The notes under the pieces: generated by a model
Databases searched by the model: none
The model's input: the letters and a program-made list of their open reading frames with translations, nothing else
Told to the model about the DNA's origin: nothing
Program-made: the position numbers and the translations under genes
Assembly (NCBI GenBank): GCA_039800165.1
Contig: JBDLRH010000096.1
Coordinates: forward strand, 1 to 16,568
From: JBDLRH01 sp039800165
GTDB taxonomy: Bacteria > Pseudomonadota > Gammaproteobacteria > Burkholderiales > Burkholderiaceae_C
Direction of reading: 5' to 3'
Length of the DNA: 16,568 nucleotides
In this document: positions 1-9,249 of the stretch, piece by piece
Position numbering within the stretch: the first letter of the stretch is position 1
Layout: every line of letters begins with the position of its first letter

Positions 1-100
1 TTGCGCCCGCGCCCTTGACCCACTGGCCGTTGATCAGCGCATCGGTCTTGAGCAGGGTCGGGTCTTTCAGCAGGGCCAGCGGAGACGACTTCATGTCCAT
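1..100 (-). CDS. gabD: Aldehyde dehydrogenase N-terminus, probably NAD(P)+-dependent succinate-semialdehyde dehydrogenase (partial)
   Basis: Only the first 33 codons lie in the window; the gene runs off the left edge. The protein begins MDMKSSPLALLKDPTLLK and continues TDALINGQWVKGAG. The segment 'ALINGQWV' matches the N-terminal strand shared by aldehyde dehydrogenases, and the preceding 'LLKDPTLLKT' is typical of the GabD branch, which oxidises succinate semialdehyde to succinate in GABA breakdown. I chose the ATG at 98-100 because a GAGGAA purine run lies a few bases upstream; the ATG at 92-94 is an in-frame alternative. The gene diverges from alaS across a 242-base gap. The catalytic Cys and Glu lie outside the window, so the substrate is inferred from the N-terminus only; another aldehyde dehydrogenase is possible. 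Confidence 0.6.
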   Translation of the reverse strand, partial: MDMKSSPLALLKDPTLLKTDALINGQWVKGAGA

Positions 101-216
101 GGCGGTTCCTCGGGTCGGATGTGAACGAAATGGGGCGGGGCAATACCGGGTTGGGCATTCTGCCAGCGCCGCGCGCCGCCCATGGCCCGCAGGGGCCGGG
201 CTTCCCCCCTGAAACC

Positions 217-222
217 TATAAT
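217..222 (+). promoter_or_regulatory. Candidate -10 hexamer of the alaS promoter
   Basis: A perfect TATAAT sits in an otherwise very GC-rich gap, 120 bases before the alaS start codon. No good -35 hexamer is visible 16-18 bases upstream (that region is GGCCGG-like), so the promoter would depend on the -10 box or on an activator. Transcription from here would give a leader of about 114 bases. The identification rests on the hexamer alone. Confidence 0.5.
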
Positions 223-286
223 TTCAGGCTTTGCGCGCACCGCCGGCCACCCGTGCGGCCGCGCAGCGAAACCCGCCCGTCAGGAT

Positions 287-315
287 GGCGGCACGCAGGC
301 CCTGCCTGTGGCGCC
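287..315 (+). other. Imperfect hairpin in the alaS leader
   Basis: GGCGGCAC at 287-294 pairs with GTGGCGCC at 308-315 (7 of 8 positions, one G-G mismatch). An inner GCAGG/CCTGC pair closes around a very small loop, with a two-base bulge (CT, 306-307) on the 3' side. The stem ends 27 bases before the alaS ATG, inside the leader predicted from the 217-222 box. A strong GC stem here could affect translation initiation or mark a protein-binding site. A chance fold is quite possible in DNA this GC-rich. Confidence 0.3.
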
Positions 316-342
316 GCGCCGGGCCCACATTCCGAGACCGTC

Positions 343-2990
<2,648 letters not shown>

Positions 2991-2991
<1 letters not shown>

Positions 2992-3923
2992 TGAGTCTGC
3001 GCCGCGCGCCCTTGCGTTGGGCTTGCGCGGTCGCCCTCGTTGCTTGGGCTCCCGCATTCGGGCCCGCCCGCCTGCATGCGGCCAGTGAACCTGCAACCTC
3101 CGAGCTGGCGGTTTCGTCCACGCCACAGCCCATCCAGATTCCCAGCCGCGACGGCACCCTGATCAGTGGCTGGTGGCTGCGCGCCGATGAGTCGGCGCTT
3201 GGCGCAACGGCCAGCGGTGCGCGCGGCGTTGTGATCGCCTTGCACGGCTGCGGCGGGCTGTATGCGGCGGGCCGCGAGCAGGCCGGGCAGCTGACGCAAC
3301 GCCATGGTGGACTGGCCCAGCGCCTGCGTGCCGAGGGCTGGCATGTGGTGCTGCCCGACAGCCTGACCGCACGTGGCGAGCGATCGCTGTGCGAGCAGCG
3401 CATCGGCCAGCGCAAGGTGGTGCAGCGCCACCGGCGTGACGACGTGCTGGGCACGCTGCAGTGGCTGAAGCAGCAGCCCTGGGCCGATGCGTCGCGGGTC
3501 GCGCTGGTTGGCTGGTCGCACGGTGGCAGCGCGGTGCTGGCCGCGACCGACCTGCGCGACGCGGCCGTGCGCGACGCTGCAGTCCGCCCGAGCACCGCCA
3601 TCGCCTTCTACCCCGGCTGCAGCGAAGCCCTGCGTGCAGGCTACCAGCCTTCCGCGCCGCTGCTGATGCTGGTCGGCGAGAAGGACGACTGGACGCCAGC
3701 CGAGCCCTGCGTCCGCCTGGCCACAGCCACCGGCACGCAGGTGACGGTGTACCCGGACAGCCACCACGGCTTTGACAACCCGGTGGGCAGCGTGCGGCAT
3801 CTGCCGAACGTTCCGAATGGGGCCAACCCGGGGCAGGGTGTGCACGCGGGGCGCAACCCGGTGACGGGCCCGCAGGCGTGGAATGACGCCATTGCGCGCT
3901 TGCGCGAAGCCTTCGCGCGCTGA
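2991..3923 (+). CDS. Exported alpha/beta hydrolase, dienelactone-hydrolase family
   Basis: A 310-residue serine hydrolase, probably acting in the periplasm. Residues 1-30 look like a signal peptide: an Arg-rich start, a hydrophobic stretch and an AxA-like end (RLHAAS). An oxyanion-hole motif HGCGG is at 85-89, the nucleophile elbow GWSHGG places Ser176, the acid is D232 or D233 in GEKDDW, and H259 in SHHGFDNP is the likely catalytic His. The C-terminus (PNG..PG.G.H.G.NP) is typical of this proteobacterial subgroup. True dienelactone hydrolases use Cys, so the Ser here argues for an esterase- or peptidase-like role; the substrate is unknown. The ATG at 2991 shares one base with the alaS TGA (TGATG), so translation probably depends on termination-reinitiation from alaS. 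A degenerate 15-base duplication at 3555-3584 encodes RDAAV twice (residues 189-198). Confidence 0.85.
3902..3918. terminator. Palindrome at the hydrolase/trmB convergent junction, possible terminator
   Basis: GCGCGAAG and CTTCGCGC form perfect 8-base arms around a single C, so a real hairpin would have about 6-7 pairs with a 3-5 base loop. It lies in the last codons of the hydrolase gene, just before the 17-base gap to convergent trmB, and would be symmetric for both strands. There is no T-run on either side, so an intrinsic terminator is doubtful. It also encodes Arg-Glu-Ala-Phe-Ala-Arg, which alone may explain the symmetry. Confidence 0.2.
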
Positions 3924-3940
3924 TCGGGGACGCCTTTGCG

Positions 3941-4654
3941 TCAGGCCTTGCGGAACACCAGGTCCCACACGCCGTGGCCCAGGCGCAACCCGCGCTTCTC
4001 GAACTTGGTGGGCGGGCGGTAGTCGGGCCGCGCGGCAAAGCCGTCGGCGGTGTTGAGCAGCGTCGGTTCGGCCGACAGCACCTGCATCATCTGCTGCGCG
4101 TAGGGCTCCCAGTCGGTGGCGCAGTGCAGGTAGCCGTCGGGCGCGATGCGCGAGGCCAGCAGCGCCACCAGCGGCGGCTGGATCAGGCGGCGCTTGTGGT
4201 GGCGCTTCTTGTGCCACGGGTCCGGAAAGAAGATGTGGATGCCGGCCAGCGACTGCGGCGTGATCATCTGCTCGAGCACTTGCACCGCGTCGTGCCGCAC
4301 GATGCGGATGTTGCTCAATTCGCGCTCGCCCACCTGCTTGAGCAGCGCGCCCACCCCGGGCTCGTGCACCTCGCAGCACAGGAAGTTGCGCTCGGGCATC
4401 AGCGCCGCGATGTGTGCGGTGGCGTCGCCCATGCCAAAGCCGATCTCCAGGATGGTGGGTGCTTCGCGACCGAAGGCGGCGCGCAGGTCCAGTGGCTTGG
4501 CGGTGTACGGCACAAGAAAGCGCGGCCCGAGCGCATCGAGGGCGCGCTGTTGCCCGGTGGTGGTGCGGCCGGCGCGCAGCACGAAGCTGCGGATGGCACG
4601 CGGATGCGCCACGCCATCGGGTGCGCTGCCAGCGTTGTCGGGTGTCGTGATCAC
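3941..4654 (-). CDS. trmB: tRNA (guanine-N7-)-methyltransferase
   Basis: TrmB uses S-adenosylmethionine to make 7-methylguanosine at position 46 in the variable loop of many tRNAs. From the GTG at 4654 the protein has 237 residues. The SAM-binding motif LEIGFGMGDAT is at 69-79, the family motif FFPDPWHKKRHHKRRL at 142-157 carries residues implicated in catalysis and tRNA binding, and the C-terminal signature RPPTKFEKRG is at 213-222. I chose GTG 4654 because it overlaps the gluQ stop as GTGA, the usual coupling arrangement. A GTG at 4678 is in frame and adds 8 residues (MAAPTIRR), giving a 28-base overlap. No Shine-Dalgarno sequence precedes either start, but a TACAAT hexamer lies 7 bases before GTG 4654, so a leaderless internal transcript is possible. 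The gene converges with the hydrolase gene. Confidence 0.93.
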   Translation of the reverse strand: MITTPDNAGSAPDGVAHPRAIRSFVLRAGRTTTGQQRALDALGPRFLVPYTAKPLDLRAAFGREAPTILEIGFGMGDATAHIAALMPERNFLCCEVHEPGVGALLKQVGERELSNIRIVRHDAVQVLEQMITPQSLAGIHIFFPDPWHKKRHHKRRLIQPPLVALLASRIAPDGYLHCATDWEPYAQQMMQVLSAEPTLLNTADGFAARPDYRPPTKFEKRGLRLGHGVWDLVFRKA

Positions 4655-5565
4655 GCGGCGGATTGTAGGAGCGGCCACTGGTCACGCCAGGCATGAATCC
4701 AGGCCTGCAAGGCGTCAGCGCGGCTGCCGCTGTGCCATGGCAGGCCAAGCACGCGCGCTGCCGCATTCAGGGCAGCCATCACTGAGGTTTCGTCGCTCAG
4801 CAACAAAGGCGTGGCGCCGTTTTGCTTGGACAGCTTCTCGTCGTTGGCACCCAGCACCAGCGGCGTGTGCAGGTAGATCGGCGTGGGCATGCCCAGTGCC
4901 CGCTGCAGCGCGATCTGCCGCGCGGTGTTGTCGGCGAGGTCTTCGCCGCGCACCACATGGGTGATGCCCTGGTCTGCATCGTCCACCACCACCGCCAGCT
5001 GGTAGGCCCACAGCGTGTCGGCGCGCTTGAGCACAAAGTCACCCACCTCGGCGGCCACATCCTGCGACTGAACCCCCAGGCAGCGGTCGGTCCATGTGAT
5101 GGGCTCTGGCGCATTGACCCGCAGCCGCCAGGCGAGTGGCCGGCCCGATGGGTCCGAGGCTTTCAGCGGCGCGCGTGCACGGCAGGTGCCCGGGTACACC
5201 AGTTCGCCATGACGCGCGCGGGTGCGGCCTTGTGCGGCCAGCGCCTCGGCAATGTCCTTGCGCGAACAGCAGCAGCCATAGGCACGCTGCTGCGCGATCA
5301 ACGCATCCAGTGCGCCCTGGTACTTGCCGCTGCGCTGCGACTGCCACCACACCTCGCCATCCGGCTGCAAGCCGCAGGCGGCCAGTTGCCCCAGGATCGC
5401 GCGGTCGGCGCCAGGCACACAACGCGGCGTGTCCACATCTTCGATGCGCACGTGCCACACGCCGCCGTGGGCGCGCGCATCCAGCCAGCTGGCCAGAGCG
5501 GCCACCAGCGAGCCGGCATGCAGCAAGCCGGTAGGCGAAGGGGCAAAGCGGCCGATGTAGCGCAT
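4651..5565 (-). CDS. gluQ: Glutamyl-Q tRNA(Asp) synthetase
   Basis: GluQ-RS is a shortened glutamyl-tRNA synthetase paralogue that activates glutamate without tRNA and transfers it to the queuosine base at position 34 of tRNA-Asp. The 304-residue length fits the family, which lacks the anticodon-binding half of GltX. The N-terminus RFAPSPTGLLHAG carries the HIGH-like motif (H16-A-G-S), followed by IEDVDTPR at 41-48. A zinc site is formed by C98-x-C100, Y124 and C128, and the KMSKS counterpart is EKLSKQ at 243-248. The ATG at 5565 is the only start consistent with this N-terminus. I see no Shine-Dalgarno sequence. The stop overlaps the trmB GTG, so the two tRNA-modifying enzymes are probably co-translated. 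The FAD oxidoreductase ends 29 bases upstream on the same strand, so read-through is likely. Confidence 0.95.
   Translation of the reverse strand: MRYIGRFAPSPTGLLHAGSLVAALASWLDARAHGGVWHVRIEDVDTPRCVPGADRAILGQLAACGLQPDGEVWWQSQRSGKYQGALDALIAQQRAYGCCCSRKDIAEALAAQGRTRARHGELVYPGTCRARAPLKASDPSGRPLAWRLRVNAPEPITWTDRCLGVQSQDVAAEVGDFVLKRADTLWAYQLAVVVDDADQGITHVVRGEDLADNTARQIALQRALGMPTPIYLHTPLVLGANDEKLSKQNGATPLLLSDETSVMAALNAAARVLGLPWHSGSRADALQAWIHAWRDQWPLLQSAA
4662..4667 (-). promoter_or_regulatory. Candidate -10 hexamer (TACAAT) directly before trmB
   Basis: Reading the minus strand, TACAAT (4667 to 4662) is followed by CCGCCGC and then the GTG at 4654. Transcription would begin at or within a base or two of the start codon. 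The hexamer lies inside the last codons of gluQ. No clear -35 element is seen. The same layout occurs before trhO and dnaE, which raises its plausibility. Confidence 0.4.
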
Positions 5566-5594
5566 CGCAGCGCGGGGTGCAGATGCGCCAACCT

Positions 5595-6752
5595 TCAGGC
5601 CTTGTGGCCGCTCACCCGCAGCGCCAGCTCGAGGCCCGACACGAAGGCGTGCTCGACCCGGTGGCCCAGGCACCAGTCGCCGCTCAGGCCGATGCGATCG
5701 CGGGCATCCCACAGGTGGCTGCGGCCCAGCGCGACGTCGGTCTTGGCGTAGCGCCAGCGGTGAACCTGCACATGCTGCGGCTCGGCATGGATGCCGGTGA
5801 CCTCTGCAAACGCCTTGAGCAGCTTGGCCTGCACCCGCGCCGGGTCGTCTTCCAGATGCTCGCGCGACCAGGCGGCGCCGGCCTGCACGGTCCAGCGCTC
5901 GACGGCATCGCGCTGCGGCTTGGACGACTCGCGCGCCAGCCATGCGATGCGGTGGTGGGTGCTGAGGGCCGCATTCCACTGCGGCCCGAGGGTGGACGGC
6001 TGCTGCGCCTGCGGAAACGCAAGCATCAGCGTCCAGCACGGCGCCACGCTCACTTGCGACGTGGCGTCCAGCAGGGCGGGCGCCAGTTGCGACTGCTCCA
6101 GCAGCTCGCGTGCCTGCACGCTCGGCACCGCCAGCAGGACCGCATCGAACCCGGCGTGCACCTTCTCGATGGCGTCACCGCTGGCGCCTTCGGCCGCACA
6201 GCGCAGCTGCCAGTGGCGCGGCGAACGGCTGTCGCGCTCGATGCGCCACACGCGCTCTTGCAGATGCACCGCACCGGCATCGGCCAGCGGCTGCGCCCAG
6301 GCGCGCACCAGGGCGTTCATGCCCGGCACGGCCACCCAGTGCGGCTCGCGTGCGGGCAGGGCGGCCTCGACCACCCGGCCGTGTTCGTCGAGCACCCGCA
6401 CTGCGTTGGCGCTCCAGCGGCGCACCAGCTGCGGCGTGGTGGCCAGGGCGCGCTCAAAGCGCGGATCGCGCACGGTGAAGTACTGCACGCCGTGGTCGAA
6501 GCTGCCAAAGGGCGACTGTCGGGTGGACATGCGCCCGCCAAAGCCGCGGCTCTTTTCGAACAGCGTGACCTGCAGGCTGGCCTGCATCAGGGTACGGGCA
6601 CACACCACCCCGGCCATGCCGGCACCGACCACGGCCACGCGCTGCAGTGCCGTTGCGGCGCGGCGAGAAGACGGTACGGCGGCGGGCGAGGCGCCTCGCT
6701 TCGATGCAGCAGGGGCGGCGGTGGCGCGTCGGGGGGCAGGGCTTGCGGTCAT
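5595..6752 (-). CDS. FAD-dependent oxidoreductase, renalase-like (NAD(P)/FAD-binding)
   Basis: A 385-residue flavoprotein. The dinucleotide-binding motif VAVVGAGMAG is at 39-48 (GxGxxG), followed by FEKSRGFGGRMSTR (65-78), the FAD-binding second strand and GGR motif of the amine-oxidase and renalase group. The C-terminus has the matching flavin motif GLSGDWCLG and then VEHAFVSG. These place it among bacterial renalase-like NAD(P)/FAD oxidoreductases; the substrate cannot be read from the sequence. The first 37 residues are Ala, Pro, Ser and Arg rich, have no family similarity and precede the Rossmann fold, an unusually long lead-in. They could be a disordered tail or a start called too early, but no convincing internal ATG exists before the fold. 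lysR lies 86 bases upstream on the same strand, and gluQ 29 bases downstream. Confidence 0.85.
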   Translation of the reverse strand: MTASPAPRRATAAPAASKRGASPAAVPSSRRAATALQRVAVVGAGMAGVVCARTLMQASLQVTLFEKSRGFGGRMSTRQSPFGSFDHGVQYFTVRDPRFERALATTPQLVRRWSANAVRVLDEHGRVVEAALPAREPHWVAVPGMNALVRAWAQPLADAGAVHLQERVWRIERDSRSPRHWQLRCAAEGASGDAIEKVHAGFDAVLLAVPSVQARELLEQSQLAPALLDATSQVSVAPCWTLMLAFPQAQQPSTLGPQWNAALSTHHRIAWLARESSKPQRDAVERWTVQAGAAWSREHLEDDPARVQAKLLKAFAEVTGIHAEPQHVQVHRWRYAKTDVALGRSHLWDARDRIGLSGDWCLGHRVEHAFVSGLELALRVSGHKA

Positions 6753-6838
6753 GGGCGTGAGCTTAGCGGCATCGTCCGGACTGTGGGCACGCCATGCGGT
6801 GTGCAGCGTTCCGATGGAATGGTGCGGCCCAAGTCACT

Positions 6839-7825
6839 CTACACCTTGCGCCGCGAGCGCTTGGGGCTGGCGGCGGCGCGATCAAGCAGTGCAGCACGCG
6901 TGGTGGGGCTTTCCAGATGCGACAGCCACCATGCCAGTGCCCGCCCTGGCGGTGCGTCGGTGCGCCAGGCGTAGCTCGGCCGCGCCACGCGGTCTGCGCG
7001 CGCTACCTTGCGCACCACCAGGCGACCCGCCTGCACATGCGGCCGTGCCAGCGGCTCGGGCAGGAAGCCGGCGCCCAGGCCGCGCAGTTGCGCGTCGAGC
7101 TTGTCGGGCATGCCCGCCACCGTCAGCACGTCTTGCCCACCGAGCAGGCCTACGGTGAGCGATGCACCCTGCGCAATGCTGTCGGCCACGGCCACCGCGC
7201 GGTGCTGCTGCACCAGTTCGTCGCGCAGCGGCTCGGGCGCGCGCGCCAGGGGGTGCTGTGGCGCCACCGCAAACACAAAGCCCACCTGTCCGAGCGGGCG
7301 GGCGGCCAGCCCGGCGTGGGTGCCGGTGTCCAGAATGACGCCGATGGCCAGGTCGGCCCGGCCCGACACCAGGGCATCCAGCGTGCCGCTCAGCGCCTCG
7401 TCGCGCAGCCTGAGCCGCGTGGGCGGCGACAGCGCGTAGAACGCCTCGACCAGCTCCATCAGCGTGGCCTTGTCGATCAGGCTGTCCACCGCGATGGTGA
7501 GCTGCGGCTCCCAGCCGGTGGCCACGCGCTTGACGCGGTTGGCAATCGCATCGATCTCCTGCAGCAGCCGGTCGCCCTGGCGCAGCAGCTCGGCGCCGGC
7601 CTCGGTCAGGCGCGCCTGGCGCGAGCTGCGGTCAAACAGCAGCACATCCAGCGCCTCTTCGATCTGCCGCACGCGGTAGGTCAGCGCACTGGGCACCAGG
7701 CCCATCTCGCGCGCTGCGGCGGCGAACGACCCGAGGCGCGCCGCTGCCTGCAGCATCGCCAGCGCCTCGGGCGTGAGCACGTTGCGGGCGTTCAGGCGTG
7801 TGGGGGCAGGGGCGCGGTGGGGCAC
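6839..7825 (-). CDS. LysR-family transcriptional regulator
   Basis: This 328-residue protein has a winged helix-turn-helix at about 17-75. FAAAAREMGLVPSALTYRVRQIEE (34-57) is the LysR recognition region, followed by the LLFDRSSRQARLTEAG wing and then an effector-binding domain to the C-terminus, which ends in a basic KRSRRKV tail. The GTG at 7825 is the best start seen; it leaves about 14 residues before the HTH, and no ATG lies closer. The gene diverges from the pirin gene across about 110 bases, the classic LysR layout, so it probably controls pirin-doxX-flavodoxin and itself. The inverted repeat at 7841-7863 lies just upstream of its start codon. The effector is unknown; an electrophile or quinone would suit the target genes, but this is inference. 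Confidence 0.9.
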   Translation of the reverse strand: MPHRAPAPTRLNARNVLTPEALAMLQAAARLGSFAAAAREMGLVPSALTYRVRQIEEALDVLLFDRSSRQARLTEAGAELLRQGDRLLQEIDAIANRVKRVATGWEPQLTIAVDSLIDKATLMELVEAFYALSPPTRLRLRDEALSGTLDALVSGRADLAIGVILDTGTHAGLAARPLGQVGFVFAVAPQHPLARAPEPLRDELVQQHRAVAVADSIAQGASLTVGLLGGQDVLTVAGMPDKLDAQLRGLGAGFLPEPLARPHVQAGRLVVRKVARADRVARPSYAWRTDAPPGRALAWWLSHLESPTTRAALLDRAAASPKRSRRKV

Positions 7826-7840
7826 GTCAGCGGCACGTGG

Positions 7841-7863
7841 ATGATTCGATTTATTTGAATGAT
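7841..7863. promoter_or_regulatory. Candidate LysR operator (inverted repeat)
   Basis: Arms ATGATTC (7841-7847) and GAATGAT (7857-7863) are complementary at 6 of 7 positions around a 9-base AT-rich centre, GATTTATTT. Within it, ATTC-N9-GAAT is perfect and satisfies the T-N11-A rule of LysR-type regulators. It stands out as the most AT-rich patch in the neighbourhood and lies in the divergent lysR/pirin control region, 15 bases upstream of the lysR GTG. Operator function is inferred from this placement. Confidence 0.55.
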
Positions 7864-7934
7864 GCCATCAATCGGAATTGCGGGGAAGTGCATGGACGCG
7901 GCCTACAGTTCGGGCCTTCCACACGGAGTGCAGC

Positions 7935-8642
7935 ATGATCCAGATTCGCAAATCCGAGCACCGCGGCTACGCCGACCATGGCTGGCTTCGCTCGTTCCAC
8001 AGCTTCTCGTTTGCGGGCTACTACGACCCGAACTTCATGGGCTTCGGCAACCTGCGGGTGATCAACGAAGACCGCATTGCGCCTGGCACCGGCTTTGGCA
8101 CCCACGGCCACCGCGACATGGAAATCATCAGCTATGTGCTGCAGGGCAACCTGGCCCACAAGGACAGCATGGGCAACGTGAAGGGCATTCCCCCTGGCGA
8201 CGTGCAGCGCATGAGTGCGGGCCGCGGCGTGATGCACAGCGAGTTCAACCATGCGCCCGAGCAGGTCACGCACTTCCTGCAGATCTGGATCGAGCCCAAC
8301 GTGAGTGGCATCGAGCCGAGCTACGAGCAAAAGACCTTCGCCACCGAAGACAAGCGCGGCCGCCTGCGCCTGGTGGCCTCGCCCGACGCGGCGCAGGGGT
8401 CGGTGCGCATCCATGCCGACGCAGCGCTCCATGCGGGGCTGTTTGATGGCGCCGAATCCGCGTCCCTGCCGATCGACCCCCGGCGCCTGGCCTATGTGCA
8501 CCTGATTCGCGGCGAGCTGCAGGTCAACGGGCAGAAGCTCACCACCGGTGACGCCGCCATGCTGTCCGGTGAGTCGCGCCTGGACATCGGTGGCGGCCGC
8601 GACGCCGAGGTGCTGGTGTTCGATCTGGCCCCTGCGCACTGA
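7935..8642 (+). CDS. Pirin family protein (cupin; quercetinase-like)
   Basis: A 235-residue pirin with two cupin folds. The metal ligands of the family are all present: H57 and H59 in GTHGHRDMEI, then H101 and E103 in GVMHSEFN. Numbering and length match bacterial pirins such as E. coli YhhW, which cleaves quercetin in vitro; other pirins are redox-sensing cofactors. The N-terminus MIQIRKSEHRGYADHGWLRS is typical and fixes the start at 7935, supported by GGAG at 7925-7928, 6 bases upstream. The frame is open back to 7878, but the extra residues have no pirin character. It is the first gene of the probable pirin-doxX-flavodoxin unit, divergent from lysR. The biological substrate is not known from sequence. 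Confidence 0.95.
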   Translation: MIQIRKSEHRGYADHGWLRSFHSFSFAGYYDPNFMGFGNLRVINEDRIAPGTGFGTHGHRDMEIISYVLQGNLAHKDSMGNVKGIPPGDVQRMSAGRGVMHSEFNHAPEQVTHFLQIWIEPNVSGIEPSYEQKTFATEDKRGRLRLVASPDAAQGSVRIHADAALHAGLFDGAESASLPIDPRRLAYVHLIRGELQVNGQKLTTGDAAMLSGESRLDIGGGRDAEVLVFDLAPAH

Positions 8643-8654
8643 CCTGCGCACTAC
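8631..8654. repeat. 12-base tandem duplication across the pirin stop codon
   Basis: CCTGCGCACTGA (8631-8642) is followed at once by CCTGCGCACTAC (8643-8654), with 10 of 12 bases identical. The first copy carries the last codons and the stop of pirin; the second lies in the spacer. It looks like a small slippage duplication that left the stop in place. Confidence 0.6.
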
Positions 8655-8667
8655 CTGCCCGCCGGCC

Positions 8668-8727
8668 TGCCGCTTCCGCTTCTTCTTCTTCTTCTGCCAT
8701 TCATCGCAACCGCCGTCTTCACACACC
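8668..8727 (+). other. Pyrimidine-rich, G-poor spacer before doxX, with a (CTT)5 tract
   Basis: The spacer between pirin and doxX changes sharply from the GC-rich coding pattern to a C/T-rich strand with very few G. It contains five perfect CTT units at 8679-8693. C-rich, G-poor RNA is the composition at which Rho loads, and it also stays unstructured, which favours ribosome access to the strong AAGGAG that follows at 8728-8733. Either role is inferred from composition only. The tract is not in a reading frame or a visible promoter spacer, so phase variation is unlikely. Confidence 0.35.
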
Positions 8728-8738
8728 AAGGAGTTCTC

Positions 8739-9170
8739 ATGTCATCCCCAACCACCAACCACAGCCCCTTCAACGACACCGCCTTGCTGATCGCACGCCT
8801 GACGATGGTCGCGCTGTTCCTGCCCGCGGGCATCAGCAAGATCGGCAACTTTGCCGGCACCGCCGGCTACATCGGCTCGGTTGGCTTGCCGCTGCCGGAA
8901 CTCGGCGCCGCCATCGCCATCGCGCTCGAGATCCTCGCCCCGCTTGCCTTGCTGGCGGGCTTCGGTACACGCACGGCTGCCGTGGTGCTGGCTGCCTTCA
9001 CGCTGGCGGCCACCGTGTTCTTCCACAACTGGTGGGCCATGCCCGCGGACAAGCAGTTCGTGCAGCAGCTGATGTTCTTCAAGAACATCGGCGTGGTGGG
9101 CGGCTTGCTGGCCCTTGCCGCCGCCGGTGCAGGGCGACTGAGCGTCGATGCGCGTCGCGCTGCAGCCTGA
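8739..9170 (+). CDS. DoxX family membrane protein
   Basis: A 143-residue integral membrane protein with four predicted segments at about 13-32, 55-75, 78-96 and 108-130, the usual DoxX size and topology. ALFLPAGISKIGNF after the first segment, FFHNWW near 94-99 and QLMFFKNIGVVGGLLALA in the last segment are characteristic of the family. DoxX proteins are linked to thiol and oxidative-stress handling and quinone-related redox reactions at the membrane; the exact reaction is not settled. The start is supported by a strong AAGGAG (8728-8733) with 5-base spacing. The gene lies 96 bases after pirin and 79 bases before the flavodoxin gene, all on one strand, which suggests a membrane partner for the soluble redox protein. 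Confidence 0.92.
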   Translation: MSSPTTNHSPFNDTALLIARLTMVALFLPAGISKIGNFAGTAGYIGSVGLPLPELGAAIAIALEILAPLALLAGFGTRTAAVVLAAFTLAATVFFHNWWAMPADKQFVQQLMFFKNIGVVGGLLALAAAGAGRLSVDARRAAA

Positions 9171-9178
9171 GTGCGCGG

Positions 9179-9236
9179 CTGTCCATCCCCTTGATTCCTG
9201 ACCCTTCCTTCCTCCCGTTTTCTTCATTGCATCCAC
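9179..9236 (+). other. Pyrimidine-rich, G-poor spacer before the flavodoxin gene
   Basis: As in the spacer before doxX, the strand here is dominated by C and T (for example ACCCTTCCTTCCTCCCG) with only a few G, then a Shine-Dalgarno AGGAG at 9237-9241 precedes the start codon by 8 bases. The composition resembles a Rho-utilisation region or an unstructured leader. No T-run-plus-hairpin terminator is seen. Confidence 0.35.
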
Positions 9237-9249
9237 AGGAGCACTTTTC

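Noticed and set aside
121..342. In-frame N-terminal extension of alaS
   Set aside because: No synthetase similarity, and it would cover the TATAAT promoter box. The normal AlaRS N-terminus starts at 343.
3555..3584. Two RDAAV units in the hydrolase as a functional repeat
   Set aside because: Only two degenerate 15-base copies in a surface-like Ala/Arg stretch; more likely a small local duplication.
5566..6039. Long in-frame extension of gluQ
   Set aside because: It overlaps the FAD oxidoreductase gene and lacks domain character; the HIGH-motif N-terminus begins at 5565.
7878..7934. Longer pirin start
   Set aside because: The added residues are not pirin-like, and a proper GGAG precedes the ATG at 7935.
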